From CBFDBF01 sp050287965 (lineage in GTDB: Bacteria > Pseudomonadota > Gammaproteobacteria > Chromatiales > Chromatiaceae): a stretch of DNA of 64,000 nt. The stretch covers positions 62,001-126,000 of the forward strand of contig JBNKCX010000041.1 of assembly GCA_050287965.1 (NCBI GenBank), given 5' to 3'. The first letter of the stretch is position 1. The number at the start of each line of letters is the position of its first letter. This document shows, piece after piece, positions 17,221-26,090 of the stretch. A program made the position numbers and the translations under genes. The notes beneath the pieces were generated by a model, which worked only from the letters and a program-made list of their open reading frames with translations, searched no databases and was not told where the DNA came from.

Positions 17221-20200
17221 ATGATAGGAACTGAGAAACAAGGAAAGGAAACAGACTTTCATAAACAGGAATTACGTATCGCCTTGGTTATGAACGGCGG
17301 GGTGAGCCTTGCGGTTTGGATCGGCGGTGTCGCCCGCGAGATCAATAGATTGGTACGCGGCGAAGGCTTATATGGTCATCTCTGTCGTACTCTAGCGATT
17401 AGTCCCAGGGTCGATATCATCAGCGGTACCAGCGCCGGAGGAATCAATGGGGCATTGTTGGCGCTGGCCATGTCTCAGGGAAAGTCTCTGGAAGCGTTGC
17501 GTGAGATATGGGCGGAGGAAGGAGATATCCTCAGGTTGTTGCGTCATTCTACCGAGAACGATCCGCCGTCACTTTTGGACGGCGATTACTTCTATAAGGC
17601 CATGGTTAAAGGCTTTCAGAAAATCCGCGATCAGCAGGGTGCGGGGCTATTACCTCCCGACCAGGTGCCCATTGACCTGACGCTCACCACCACCCTGTTG
17701 TGCGGTGAAGTGAACAGCTTTCCCGATGATGTCGGTGCTGTGATCCGGGATGTCACTCATAGGGGGCAGATACGTTTCCGTCGCGATGGCGATCCTAGTG
17801 ACGATCCTTTTAGCAAGCAGGATATCACCGAGAAACTTGCGGTTGCGGCCCGGGCCACGGCTTCCTTTCCGGGCGCCTTCCAACCTTTCTATCTACCGGG
17901 TGTCAACGAGGTGGTGAAGGTATCAGGGGAGTCCGTCCCCTGTCTGATTGGACACACCAATTTCAACGAACATTGGGAAAAAGGGCGTTTCGTGGTGGAT
18001 GGCGGGGTACTGGATAATATTCCTTTGGAATCCGCTATTGAAGCCGTTTTCAGCCAACGGGCCGAAGGAGAAGTACGACGAGTGCTGGCCTACGTGGTTC
18101 CGGACCCCGGCAATATCCCGGATCCGTCGCCTCAGGAACCCGATAAGATCCCTTCTCTTCTTAATACCACTCTGTCATCGTTGATAAGTATTCCACGGGT
18201 GGAGTCGATATCGGGTCAACTGCGCGCAATTGAAGCACATAACAACAGAGTGGCCCGGCAACGGGATACCCGCCTCATAATATCCCGTGCTCTCAGTCGG
18301 AGCGAGGCAGATGAAGTAGCGAACGCGGTTTTTCCAAGTTATCGATTGCTTCGGTCGGGTGGTTCGGCCGAGTATATCGCTGATTCTCTGGCGGAAGGTG
18401 CTGCGCGCTATGGGGATGCCACGGAACTAGGTGATACCTTCTTGGGGCGCAGGGCGCGAGGGAGGATCGCCGATATCCTCCGTGAAATGCACGATGTGCC
18501 TTGGGTACCCCAAGATTTCTCCGTTTTTGCTCAAATCGAGGAATGGCGATGGGGTTTGTTTACCCTGGAAAACATCATGGCCGTGGTACTCGATATGTTG
18601 CACCGTGGTGTACAACTGGTACCGGTGCGCCGGAACCAATCGACGGAGTCGCTCTGGTTAGAGTTGAAGGAGATGCAGAATAAGGCTTTTGATGTGGTTG
18701 CTGAGATGGCGGAGTTGCGTCGTCTGGATCACGGGTACTGGCTGGAACGGGGGAAAGAACTCGCGCCAGAATTGGCCAAAATGGAGCTTAGGGAAGGCTT
18801 CGACAGTCAACGTTTGAGGGAAACGCTGACTACTGAAATTCGAAACTGGGTGTCTATGCTCGACCCGACATTCGCCAAATCGGACTCTATTCGACCTCCA
18901 CGCAAGTTCACTGTTTTGGCGGAAATGATCGGTGATCTGTTTCTGACCTCGATCAATGTTTTACAACAGGTGATTAACCTGCGAGTGTCGACTCGTTGGT
19001 TAGGAAAGCATTCGGAACTCTGGACCCTGCTTAACTTTTTTAAACCGGAAGACACTAACAAGCCACGGCAAGTCATATTGCAACGACTGTTGGTCATGGA
19101 TATTGTGCAATATGCTTTTGGGATTGAGGCGACTCGTGAGCAGTATCTGGAACTGATACAGTTCAGCGCTAATGTACCCACCGCCTTCGATGGGCCGAAT
19201 CGCCTGGAGCAGAAGCTGGCCGGTATACAGGTAGCTCATTTCGGAGCCTTTTATAAGCAATCCTGGCGGATTAATGACTGGATGTTCGGTCGTTTGGATG
19301 GCGCTGACAGGATCATGCGCATTCTCCTCGATCCCAAGCGTCTGGCTCGTCTCTATGGAAATATCCAGGGTAGTACCGAGGCCCCGAATTCGAGGAGCGG
19401 AGCCAGGACAGTAGTGAATCTGCTGCATGGGATCCTATTCAAGGAACTGGAGAGTGAAAATGATAAAGCCTTCCTGCAGATCCGCTGGGATAATCGGCGA
19501 GAATCCATGCTAGAGGAACTCAGGTATCTCGATAGTGACGACGGGATTCCAGATCAGTTATCGCAATGTGCAGCCATGATGCTGGAGCGGCTCCATCTGA
19601 ATATCCTGCGTCGGGAACTACCCGTTCTGGCGGATGCGGTTGGGGATGATGAACTTGATGGCGCGGACCAACGGGGGAACGGTCCAAAGTTCCTTAAGCG
19701 TTTCCGTAGTGCTTTATGTATCGATTCCAGGGTGCCGCCCGGTAAACTGACCGAATATCCGCAGTTACCCGCTGAGAAGCTTATACAGCTGTTCAAAGGG
19801 GCCAAGGTTGGGGAGGAGAAGATTCTGGAAGAAGTCGGTACCGATCGGTTCACCGTAACCGCTGCCCGCTCCGCGGCAGTGACGGTATCAGCCCTGGCGG
19901 GCAAAAACTCCGGGCTAAAATGGTGGCTGCGCAGTATCTTCGCCATAGTGCGTACTCCCATGGTTATTCTGGATATCCTCGTATCCGCCCTATTGAAGAA
20001 AGGAAAGGTATTTGTAAGCTTGTTTGCAATAGCTATGGCCGTGGCTGCAACCATCTTACTGTCCGCACCCCTGGCCGATGCCGAGTGGTCAAATGCCGTT
20101 ATTTGGACGGCAGGTATTATCTTGGCTGTGGGTTTCGGCTTGTTGTTACGTAGCTATCGCATATTGCTGTTTCTATATGCTGTCATAATCATACTGGCAT

Positions 20201-20250
20201 TGATTCTCTGGAAGGGATTGCCCTGGATCAGAACAATATTCGGGAGTTGA
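17221..20250 (+). CDS. Large patatin-like phospholipase with C-terminal membrane segments
   Basis: 1009 residues. The N-terminal patatin domain (about 18-300) has 'VMNGGVSLAVW' near the oxyanion position, nucleophile S71 in GTSAG ('ISGTSAGGINGALL') and D260 in 'FVVDGGVLDN', so the Ser-Asp dyad is intact. It matches the long 'patatin-related protein' group (TIGR03607-like) rather than short CapV-type effectors. Residues about 300-900 are helical and unassigned. Three hydrophobic helices at about 927-947, 958-977 and 981-1001 should anchor it in a membrane. A ribosome site (AAGGAG) lies 7 bases before the ATG. A lipid acyl-hydrolase role follows from the family; the biological substrate is unknown. 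Confidence 0.8.
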   Translation: MIGTEKQGKETDFHKQELRIALVMNGGVSLAVWIGGVAREINRLVRGEGLYGHLCRTLAISPRVDIISGTSAGGINGALLALAMSQGKSLEALREIWAEEGDILRLLRHSTENDPPSLLDGDYFYKAMVKGFQKIRDQQGAGLLPPDQVPIDLTLTTTLLCGEVNSFPDDVGAVIRDVTHRGQIRFRRDGDPSDDPFSKQDITEKLAVAARATASFPGAFQPFYLPGVNEVVKVSGESVPCLIGHTNFNEHWEKGRFVVDGGVLDNIPLESAIEAVFSQRAEGEVRRVLAYVVPDPGNIPDPSPQEPDKIPSLLNTTLSSLISIPRVESISGQLRAIEAHNNRVARQRDTRLIISRALSRSEADEVANAVFPSYRLLRSGGSAEYIADSLAEGAARYGDATELGDTFLGRRARGRIADILREMHDVPWVPQDFSVFAQIEEWRWGLFTLENIMAVVLDMLHRGVQLVPVRRNQSTESLWLELKEMQNKAFDVVAEMAELRRLDHGYWLERGKELAPELAKMELREGFDSQRLRETLTTEIRNWVSMLDPTFAKSDSIRPPRKFTVLAEMIGDLFLTSINVLQQVINLRVSTRWLGKHSELWTLLNFFKPEDTNKPRQVILQRLLVMDIVQYAFGIEATREQYLELIQFSANVPTAFDGPNRLEQKLAGIQVAHFGAFYKQSWRINDWMFGRLDGADRIMRILLDPKRLARLYGNIQGSTEAPNSRSGARTVVNLLHGILFKELESENDKAFLQIRWDNRRESMLEELRYLDSDDGIPDQLSQCAAMMLERLHLNILRRELPVLADAVGDDELDGADQRGNGPKFLKRFRSALCIDSRVPPGKLTEYPQLPAEKLIQLFKGAKVGEEKILEEVGTDRFTVTAARSAAVTVSALAGKNSGLKWWLRSIFAIVRTPMVILDILVSALLKKGKVFVSLFAIAMAVAATILLSAPLADAEWSNAVIWTAGIILAVGFGLLLRSYRILLFLYAVIIILALILWKGLPWIRTIFGS

Positions 20251-20269
20251 GGCAATAACCAATAGCAGA

Positions 20270-21409
20270 ATGATTGGGAACGAATTCCAACTCGACCACG
20301 ATCTCGTCTACCTCAATCACGCCGGTGTAGCGCCCTGGCCGACGCGGACACGACAGGCCGTGGAGAATTTCGCCGCCGAGAACGCGCTGCGTGGTGCCGA
20401 ACGTTATCCGGTTTGGATGCGGGTGGAACGGGAACTGAGGGAAATGCTGGCGCGGTTGATTAATGCCCCGTCGGCAGATGACATATCGCTGCTAAAGAAC
20501 ACCTCGGAGGGTCTTTCCTTCATCGCCTATGGAATCGAATGGCGAACTGGGGATAACCTGGTTATCCCGGCCCAGGAGTTCCCCTCCAATCGTATTATTT
20601 GGGAGTCCCTGGCGCGTCGCAGAGGTGTGGAGGTGCGGTACGTCGACATCAGGGCCACAGAGGAAGCGGAACGGGCGCTGACTGACCGTTGTGACGGCAA
20701 TACCCGTCTGGTGTCCGTAAGTTCCGTGCAGTATGCGGACGGTTTTCGCCTGGACCTGGATAAAATCGGCGCATTTTGCAGCGAAAACGCCATACTTTTC
20801 TGCGTCGACGCCATTCAGAGTATCGGTGCCCTGCCCTTCGATGTGCAGCGCTGCAGGGCGGACTTCGTGGTTGCTGACGGACACAAATGGATGTTGGGAC
20901 CGGAAGGCGTGGCGTTGTTCTATACCAGACCAGAGATTCGGCAACAGCTGCGATTGAATCAGTACGGCTGGCATATGGTCAAGGAACCGGGGAAATTCGA
21001 CAAGAAGGAATGGGAGGCCTCTTTCACAGGTACCCGGTTTGAATGCGGAAGCCCGAACATGTTGGGTATACACGCACTGCATGCGAGTCTGTCCCTGCTC
21101 GAGGAGGTAGGGATAGCGGAAGTTACCCGGCGGATAATGGAGAATACCCGGTTTCTTATGGAGGCGATCGATTCAATGGCGGGCCTGGAGGTGATATCGG
21201 ATAGCAGTGCGGAAAGACGATCCGGCATTGTTACTTTCAGGCCGGCGGGCGGTAATCCGGAAGAAATCGTGGCACAGTTGATGAAAAACCGGGTCGTTTG
21301 CGCCGCTCGAGGCGGCGGAGTTCGTTTCTCACCCCACTTCTATACCGAACGGGAAAGGCTGGAGGAGGCACTGAGGTTGGTCGAAGGATTATGCAGTTTA
21401 TGTCTCTAG
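20270..21409 (+). CDS. Class V aminotransferase (cysteine desulfurase / epimerase-like)
   Basis: 379 residues of the PLP fold-type I class V family. Markers are 'LNHAGVAPWP' at the N-terminus, 'LVSVSSVQYADGFRLDL', 'CVDAIQSIGALPFDV' and PLP lysine K206 ('VADGHKWMLGPEG'). The 'GTRFECGSPNMLGI' loop is typical of the isopenicillin-N epimerase-like branch. A cysteine nucleophile loop, as in IscS, is not obvious. It starts 19 bases after the patatin stop, so co-transcription is plausible. The substrate cannot be deduced. Confidence 0.8.
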   Translation: MIGNEFQLDHDLVYLNHAGVAPWPTRTRQAVENFAAENALRGAERYPVWMRVERELREMLARLINAPSADDISLLKNTSEGLSFIAYGIEWRTGDNLVIPAQEFPSNRIIWESLARRRGVEVRYVDIRATEEAERALTDRCDGNTRLVSVSSVQYADGFRLDLDKIGAFCSENAILFCVDAIQSIGALPFDVQRCRADFVVADGHKWMLGPEGVALFYTRPEIRQQLRLNQYGWHMVKEPGKFDKKEWEASFTGTRFECGSPNMLGIHALHASLSLLEEVGIAEVTRRIMENTRFLMEAIDSMAGLEVISDSSAERRSGIVTFRPAGGNPEEIVAQLMKNRVVCAARGGGVRFSPHFYTERERLEEALRLVEGLCSLCL

Positions 21410-21556
21410 GAAAGGAAATCGACCTGACTTTTAAGCGATGCCGCAACGATCCGATCAAATATGGAGACGTATTTCGGATCCGGTCCGCGCTAAATACTTA
21501 ATACTAAGTTAAACTTCCAGATATCCTGTAATGCATTCCGACAAGGATCATGCGCT

Positions 21557-23065
21557 ATGTTCGAAGCCGCCAAGCTGGGCCGGAAGGTAAGCAAAAGTGT
21601 CTACAAGGAAGAGATACCGGAACTGCGGACGGAGCTGTTGGAGGCCCAGCGCCGGTTGAGGACCAGCAATACCTCGGTTGTCGTAATCATTTCCGGCGTG
21701 GAAGGTGCCGGTAAGGGCGAAGTGGTCAACCGTTTGATGGAGTGGATGGACTCCCGTGGAGTGGAGATCCATGCGTTCTGGGATGAGACGGATGAAGAAA
21801 AAGAGCGTCCCCGTTACTGGCGTTTCTGGCGTATCCTGCCTGCCCGTGGAACCGTCGGTATCCTGTTCGGGGGGTGGTATATGGGGCCGATACAGTGGCG
21901 TATGACAGACCGTTGTACCGACGGCGAGCTGGATGCCGAGCTGACACGGATAGCAGATCTGGAACGTATGCTTACCGAGGACGGGGCACTGGTTATCAAA
22001 TTCTGGTTTCATCTTCCGAAAGACGAACAAAAGGCGCGACTGAAAAAGCTGAAACGGGATGATCGCAGCCGTTGGAGAATGGCCCCGAAGAAGGGAGAGT
22101 TCTCCGCCCACTACGAGAAATTTGAAACGGTCTCCGAACGTATTATCCGGCAGACCGATACAGGTATCGCGCCCTGGTACCTGATCGAGGCCACCGACGA
22201 ACGTTATCGTGATCTCACAGTAGGAAGAACCCTGCTGAAGGCTATCCAAGAACGCCTGGACGTGCCTGATAGCTTCTGTGTGACCGGTACTTCCCATGCA
22301 CCGTCGTTGCCGACCGATCCGGATGCCCAAGTGACCGTTCTCGATCACCTCGACCTCGACCAGTCCCTGGAAAAGAATGAGTATAAAAATGAGCTGGAGC
22401 GACTTCAGAAGGAGTTGAATCTCCTGGCCTGGAGGCTCTACCAACAGAAACGCTCCTGTGTCATGGTGTTTGAAGGCATGGACGCGGGCGGAAAAGGCGG
22501 CGCCATACGCCGGGTAACCAATGCCATCGATTCCCGCCTGTATCGCACCATACCGGTGGCTGCTCCTACCGATGAAGAGAAAGCCCACCACTACCTTTGG
22601 CGTTTCTGGCGTTATATCCCCCGCGCGGGTCGCCTGACTATCTTCGACCGCTCATGGTATGGACGGGTGCTGGTGGAACGGGTGGAAGGGTTTGCCTCGG
22701 AGGCGGAGTGGCGTCGCGCCTATTTGGAGATAAACGAGTTTGAGGAACAACTGGCGGAGAGCGGAACCATCATGCTCAAGTTCTGGTTACAGATCAGTCA
22801 GGAAGAACAGCTTGCGCGGTTCGAACAACGGGAACAGATCTCCTACAAGCAACACAAGATCACCGAGGAGGACTGGCGTAACCGGGAGAAGTGGGAGCAA
22901 TATAAGTTGGCGGTCAATGAGATGGTGATTCGCACCAGCACCGAATATGCACCCTGGTCCCTCATAGCTGGCAATGACAAGAAATTTGCCCGCATCGAGG
23001 TGTTGAAAACTGTTTGCGAGAGGCTACGTGCCGAACTGGACGGTGAGACGAAAATAAGTGATTAA
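21557..23065 (+). CDS. pap: Polyphosphate:AMP phosphotransferase (tandem PPK2 domains)
   Basis: 502 residues, made of two PPK2 domains (about 1-235 and 245-495) as in the two-domain class that phosphorylates AMP to ADP with polyphosphate. The C-terminal copy has Walker A 'FEGMDAGGKGGAIRRV' and lid/Walker B 'IFDRSWYGRVLVERVEG'. The N-terminal copy keeps a P-loop ('SGVEGAGKGEVVNRL') but reads 'ILFGGWYMGPI' where the DRSWY motif should be, so catalysis is probably in the C-terminal domain. It stands alone between accessory genes and the convergent tatD. Confidence 0.9.
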   Translation: MFEAAKLGRKVSKSVYKEEIPELRTELLEAQRRLRTSNTSVVVIISGVEGAGKGEVVNRLMEWMDSRGVEIHAFWDETDEEKERPRYWRFWRILPARGTVGILFGGWYMGPIQWRMTDRCTDGELDAELTRIADLERMLTEDGALVIKFWFHLPKDEQKARLKKLKRDDRSRWRMAPKKGEFSAHYEKFETVSERIIRQTDTGIAPWYLIEATDERYRDLTVGRTLLKAIQERLDVPDSFCVTGTSHAPSLPTDPDAQVTVLDHLDLDQSLEKNEYKNELERLQKELNLLAWRLYQQKRSCVMVFEGMDAGGKGGAIRRVTNAIDSRLYRTIPVAAPTDEEKAHHYLWRFWRYIPRAGRLTIFDRSWYGRVLVERVEGFASEAEWRRAYLEINEFEEQLAESGTIMLKFWLQISQEEQLARFEQREQISYKQHKITEEDWRNREKWEQYKLAVNEMVIRTSTEYAPWSLIAGNDKKFARIEVLKTVCERLRAELDGETKISD

Positions 23066-23105
23066 TTAGTAGTTAGGAGTCCACGGCTCTTTCCTAAACT
23101 TCAAA
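23066..23105. repeat. Post-stop repeat between convergent genes
   Basis: Directly after the pap stop the sequence reads TTAGTAGTTAGGAGT, and on the other strand the tatD stop is embedded in TTTGTAGTTTGAAGTTTAGG. Both belong to the AGTTAGAAGTTTGTAGT-like family seen at 26071-26088, 40281-40298 and 44906 onward. It may act as a weak bidirectional hairpin. Confidence 0.5.
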
Positions 23106-23882
23106 CTACAAATCAAACAGTCGAAAGAAGTTCTCGCGGGTGGTCTCCGCAAGTTCCTCCGAGGAGCAACCTCTCAGCCCCGCGATGCAGTCGGCAACGT
23201 ACCCTACGTAGGCGGGGATATTTGGTTTGCCGCGATGGGGAACGGGTGCAAGATAGGGTGCATCCGTTTCGATCAACAGTCTGTCCTGGGGTACTTTCGC
23301 CGCCACCTGCCGCAGTTTCTCCGCGCTGCGGAAGGTGACGATACCGGAAAACGAGATGTAGAAACCCATATCCAGCGCCGCACGGGCCGTTTCCCAGTCT
23401 TCCGTGTAACAGTGCATTACCCCCCCAACGTCACCGGCGCCCTCTTCCCGCATGATACGCAGAGTGTCCTCTTTCGCGGAGCGGGTATGGATAATCAACG
23501 GTTTGGCACAGTTGCGGGCGGCCGCGATATGGTGGCGAAATCGTTCCTGTTGCCACTCCTGGCCTTCGTCGCTGCGGTAATAGTCCAGCCCGGTCTCTCC
23601 GATGGCGACATTTTTTGGGTGGGTTGCCAGTTTTTCCAGTTCTCCGGCTTGCGGCTCCCGGCGCTCTTTTTCGTTGGGATGGACCCCGACTGATATGGAA
23701 ATCTGCGGATATTTCTCTACCAGCGCCAACATGGAGGGATAGCTTTCCAGATCTATGGAGACACACAGAAGGTGTTGCACACCGCTGTCCGCGGTGGTCT
23801 CCATAAAGCGATCAAAGCTGTTGTCAAAGGGACGCAGATCGATACGATCCAGGTGACAGTGGGAATCTACAAATCCAGGCAT
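23106..23882 (-). CDS. tatD: TatD-family metal-dependent hydrolase/nuclease
   Basis: 258 residues, standard for TatD/YcfH. Metal ligands are visible: 'VDSHCHLD' at the N-terminus, 'AIGETGLDYYR' (Glu), 'IIHTRSAKEDT', 'MHCYTEDWE' and 'IETDAPYLAP'. The family has 3'-5' exonuclease or D-aminoacyl-tRNA deacylase activity. It closes the conserved run pabC-mltG-tmk-holB-pilZ-tatD, so ycfH is the likely enteric counterpart by position. It is 89 bases downstream of pilZ. Confidence 0.9.
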   Translation of the reverse strand: MPGFVDSHCHLDRIDLRPFDNSFDRFMETTADSGVQHLLCVSIDLESYPSMLALVEKYPQISISVGVHPNEKERREPQAGELEKLATHPKNVAIGETGLDYYRSDEGQEWQQERFRHHIAAARNCAKPLIIHTRSAKEDTLRIMREEGAGDVGGVMHCYTEDWETARAALDMGFYISFSGIVTFRSAEKLRQVAAKVPQDRLLIETDAPYLAPVPHRGKPNIPAYVGYVADCIAGLRGCSSEELAETTRENFFRLFDL

Positions 23883-23971
23883 AACAATATATCGGCGATT
23901 TCATACGGGGACCCACCCGTTTGGGCAGGCCGGGTTTTCGGTGCCGGCATTCGAAGGAATATAGTGAGTCG

Positions 23972-24334
23972 CTACATGGTATGAGTTTGCCGGTCGCTCT
24001 TGAGGGCGCCGGCCAGATAGGTCTCAATCTTGCTTCGCGCGATTCCTCCGTCCTGATCACTGAACTGTACACCGATACCTGCGGCGCGGTTGCCCTCGGC
24101 ACCCAGCGGTGTAATCCATATGATCTTCCCGGCTACGGGAATACGCTCGGTCTCCTCCATCAGGGTCAGAAGCATGAAAACCTCATCGCCCAGGTTGTAT
24201 TTTTTGTTGGTAGGGATGAAAAGTCCGCCGTTCTTAACGAACTGCATATAGGCCGCGTAGAGCGCATTCTTGTCTTTGATAGTTAATGACAAGATGCCCT
24301 GACGTCCGCCACCGGGAAATGATTTTTCGTCCAT
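23972..24334 (-). CDS. pilZ: Type IV pilus PilZ protein
   Basis: 120 residues, the size of the single-domain PilZ needed for type IV pilus biogenesis. 'GGLFIPTNKKYNLGDEVFMLLTL' spans the core strands. The c-di-GMP binding RxxxR and D/NxSxxG motifs are missing, as in canonical PilZ proteins, which act through protein contacts (FimX, PilB) rather than by binding the nucleotide. Its place directly after holB is conserved in gammaproteobacteria. The gap to holB is 4 bases. Confidence 0.9.
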   Translation of the reverse strand: MDEKSFPGGGRQGILSLTIKDKNALYAAYMQFVKNGGLFIPTNKKYNLGDEVFMLLTLMEETERIPVAGKIIWITPLGAEGNRAAGIGVQFSDQDGGIARSKIETYLAGALKSDRQTHTM

Positions 24335-24338
24335 ACGT

Positions 24339-25346
24339 CTAAATGCCTTTGGAGAATTCTTGAGTTCCGATCAGGTTCAGTAAAAGTTCTTCGAGCAACA
24401 GGCGCTTATTCAAGGTGCTGTCCAGTTGGCGGTTCGCTTCGTAAACCAGATCGAGAAACCGGTACAGACGCTTTAATTCTAGCCTGACCGAAATCCCTTG
24501 CAACCTTTTATACTGATCTCTGTTTATCAAATGGCCGGTATCGGATCCCGCCTTCAGCCTGAGCATATCGATTATCCAACCGCTGATCCAATGCAGCGAG
24601 GTGGCGAGATCCAGTTTTTCCCATCTACCAGCTGTAGCGACCGGATCCAGCTTTTCTTCAATTACCGCCACGAATTCCTCAAGCATCTGCTGCCGTTGCC
24701 CAAGGATGTCCTGCGCGGCGTACTCCAGTGCCAACAGCGGTGCCCCGTTAGCCAGCTGCAGGAGTATTTCCGCATTGTCCGTCTTGATCCGCTCGTTTAT
24801 CCAGGACAAGGCGATTTCCGCGGGCGGAGGCGCGAAATTTACCTGCTGGCAACGGCTGCGAACCGTGGAGGGCAGATCACTGGGACGTGCGGAGTTTAGG
24901 ATGATCAACGTGGAGGCGACCGGTTCTTCCAGGGTCTTCAACAGGCTGTTTGCCGCTGCCCGGTTCATGGCCTCGGCCGGTTCAATGAGTATCACCTTAT
25001 AACGGCCTGAATGGCTGGTAAGACTCTCTCCCGCGGTGAACTCCCGGATGGCATCGATTCTGATCGCCTTCCCCTCTTCTTCCGGCGCGATGACACTGAA
25101 GTCAGGGTGATTACCGGACAGAAACAGCAGGCAGCTGCGACAGGTCCAGCAGGGGTTTCCGTCCGCATTCGGCGCTTCGCACAGAAGCGAGTGTGTCAGG
25201 GCTTCTACCAATCCGCGTTTTCCCAAGCCCCTGTTGCCCGCGAACAGCAGCGCATGGGGCAGCCTCGCCGCTGAACGGGCGTTCTGCAGACGCTCCCAGA
25301 TCGCCTGGAGCCAGGGATAAGGGGGATAATTCGCTGTTCCCGCCAT
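24339..25346 (-). CDS. holB: DNA polymerase III subunit delta'
   Basis: 335 residues from the ATG at 25346, with GGAG 7 bases upstream and a 4-base gap after the tmk stop; a longer frame from 25388 lies within tmk. P-loop-like 'GNRGLGKRGLVEAL', a zinc module with four cysteines in 'CEAPNADGNPCWTCRSC', and the SRC-like 'TVRSRCQQVNF' identify the clamp-loader delta' subunit. It opens and loads the sliding clamp with HolA and DnaX. Confidence 0.92.
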   Translation of the reverse strand: MAGTANYPPYPWLQAIWERLQNARSAARLPHALLFAGNRGLGKRGLVEALTHSLLCEAPNADGNPCWTCRSCLLFLSGNHPDFSVIAPEEEGKAIRIDAIREFTAGESLTSHSGRYKVILIEPAEAMNRAAANSLLKTLEEPVASTLIILNSARPSDLPSTVRSRCQQVNFAPPPAEIALSWINERIKTDNAEILLQLANGAPLLALEYAAQDILGQRQQMLEEFVAVIEEKLDPVATAGRWEKLDLATSLHWISGWIIDMLRLKAGSDTGHLINRDQYKRLQGISVRLELKRLYRFLDLVYEANRQLDSTLNKRLLLEELLLNLIGTQEFSKGI

Positions 25347-25350
25347 CTTG

Positions 25351-25986
25351 TTACTCCAACAGAAGGGATTCCTGCAGGATTTCCGCAATCCTTATCTGGA
25401 CCTGATCCAGGGGTTGGGAGGCGTCGACGACCTTCACCCTTCCCGCCTCATTCCAGGCGATCTCCAGGTAGGTGTTGCGTACCGATTCGAAGAATCGTGT
25501 CGCCTCTTTCTCGAATCGATCCGGGTCCGAACGCTTGCCCGCCCTTGCCAGGCCGATCTCTACCGGCAGATCCAGCAGCAGGGTCAGATCCGGCCGTAGG
25601 TCCCCCTGGGTCCAGGTTTCCAACGCCCGTATACGCTCTTTGTCGATACCGCGGCCGCCGCCCTGATAGGCATAGGAGGCGTCGGTAAAGCGGTCACACA
25701 GCACCCAGATTCCGGCCTCCAGCGCCGGCCGAATCTTCTGTTCCAGGTGCTCCGCGCGGGCTGCAAACATGAGCAGCAGTTCGGTATCGTCTCCCATACC
25801 GGTATGCTTATGCCCCAGCAGCAGATCCCGAATCTCTTCTCCCAAAGGTGTCCCCCCCGGCTCGCGGGTAAAGAGCACCTGGCGGCCTGCCGCTTCCAGC
25901 AGTCCACGGATAAAATCCAGGTTACTGCTTTTTCCGGCCCCCTCGATACCCTCGACGGTGATGAATTTTCCTTTCGCAACAGTCAT
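25351..25986 (-). CDS. tmk: Thymidylate kinase
   Basis: 211 residues with P-loop 'EGIEGAGKSSNLDFI', DRX-type 'FTREPGGTPLGEEIRD' and the lid region 'DRFTDASYAYQGGGRGI'. It phosphorylates dTMP to dTDP. It sits in the conserved order mltG-tmk-holB. Upstream of it (25987-26090) lies about 100 bases of repeat-like sequence before the mltG stop. Confidence 0.93.
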   Translation of the reverse strand: MTVAKGKFITVEGIEGAGKSSNLDFIRGLLEAAGRQVLFTREPGGTPLGEEIRDLLLGHKHTGMGDDTELLLMFAARAEHLEQKIRPALEAGIWVLCDRFTDASYAYQGGGRGIDKERIRALETWTQGDLRPDLTLLLDLPVEIGLARAGKRSDPDRFEKEATRFFESVRNTYLEIAWNEAGRVKVVDASQPLDQVQIRIAEILQESLLLE

Positions 25987-26070
25987 GTTCGGTATTCAGT
26001 TGTCAGTTGTCAGTGAGTTAGTTTATTGTTTCCGATACGTCCCAGGCTATCATTTTGTATTCCCGTCACC

Positions 26071-26088
26071 TACTACAAACTTCTAACT
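26071..26088 (-). repeat. Dispersed post-stop repeat, exact copy of 40281-40298
   Basis: On the minus strand this reads AGTTAGAAGTTTGTAGTA, starting 2 bases after the mltG stop codon. The same 18 bases occur on the plus strand at 40281-40298, also just after a stop. The neighbouring bases 25990-26040 contain further TCAGTTGTCAGTTGTCAG-like direct repeats. Confidence 0.7.
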
Positions 26089-26090
26089 TC

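Noticed and set aside
17221..20250. Patatin as a CBASS (CapV-type) effector
   Set aside because: No cyclase, Cap2/Cap3 or nuclease genes lie nearby and the protein is about three times longer than CapV.
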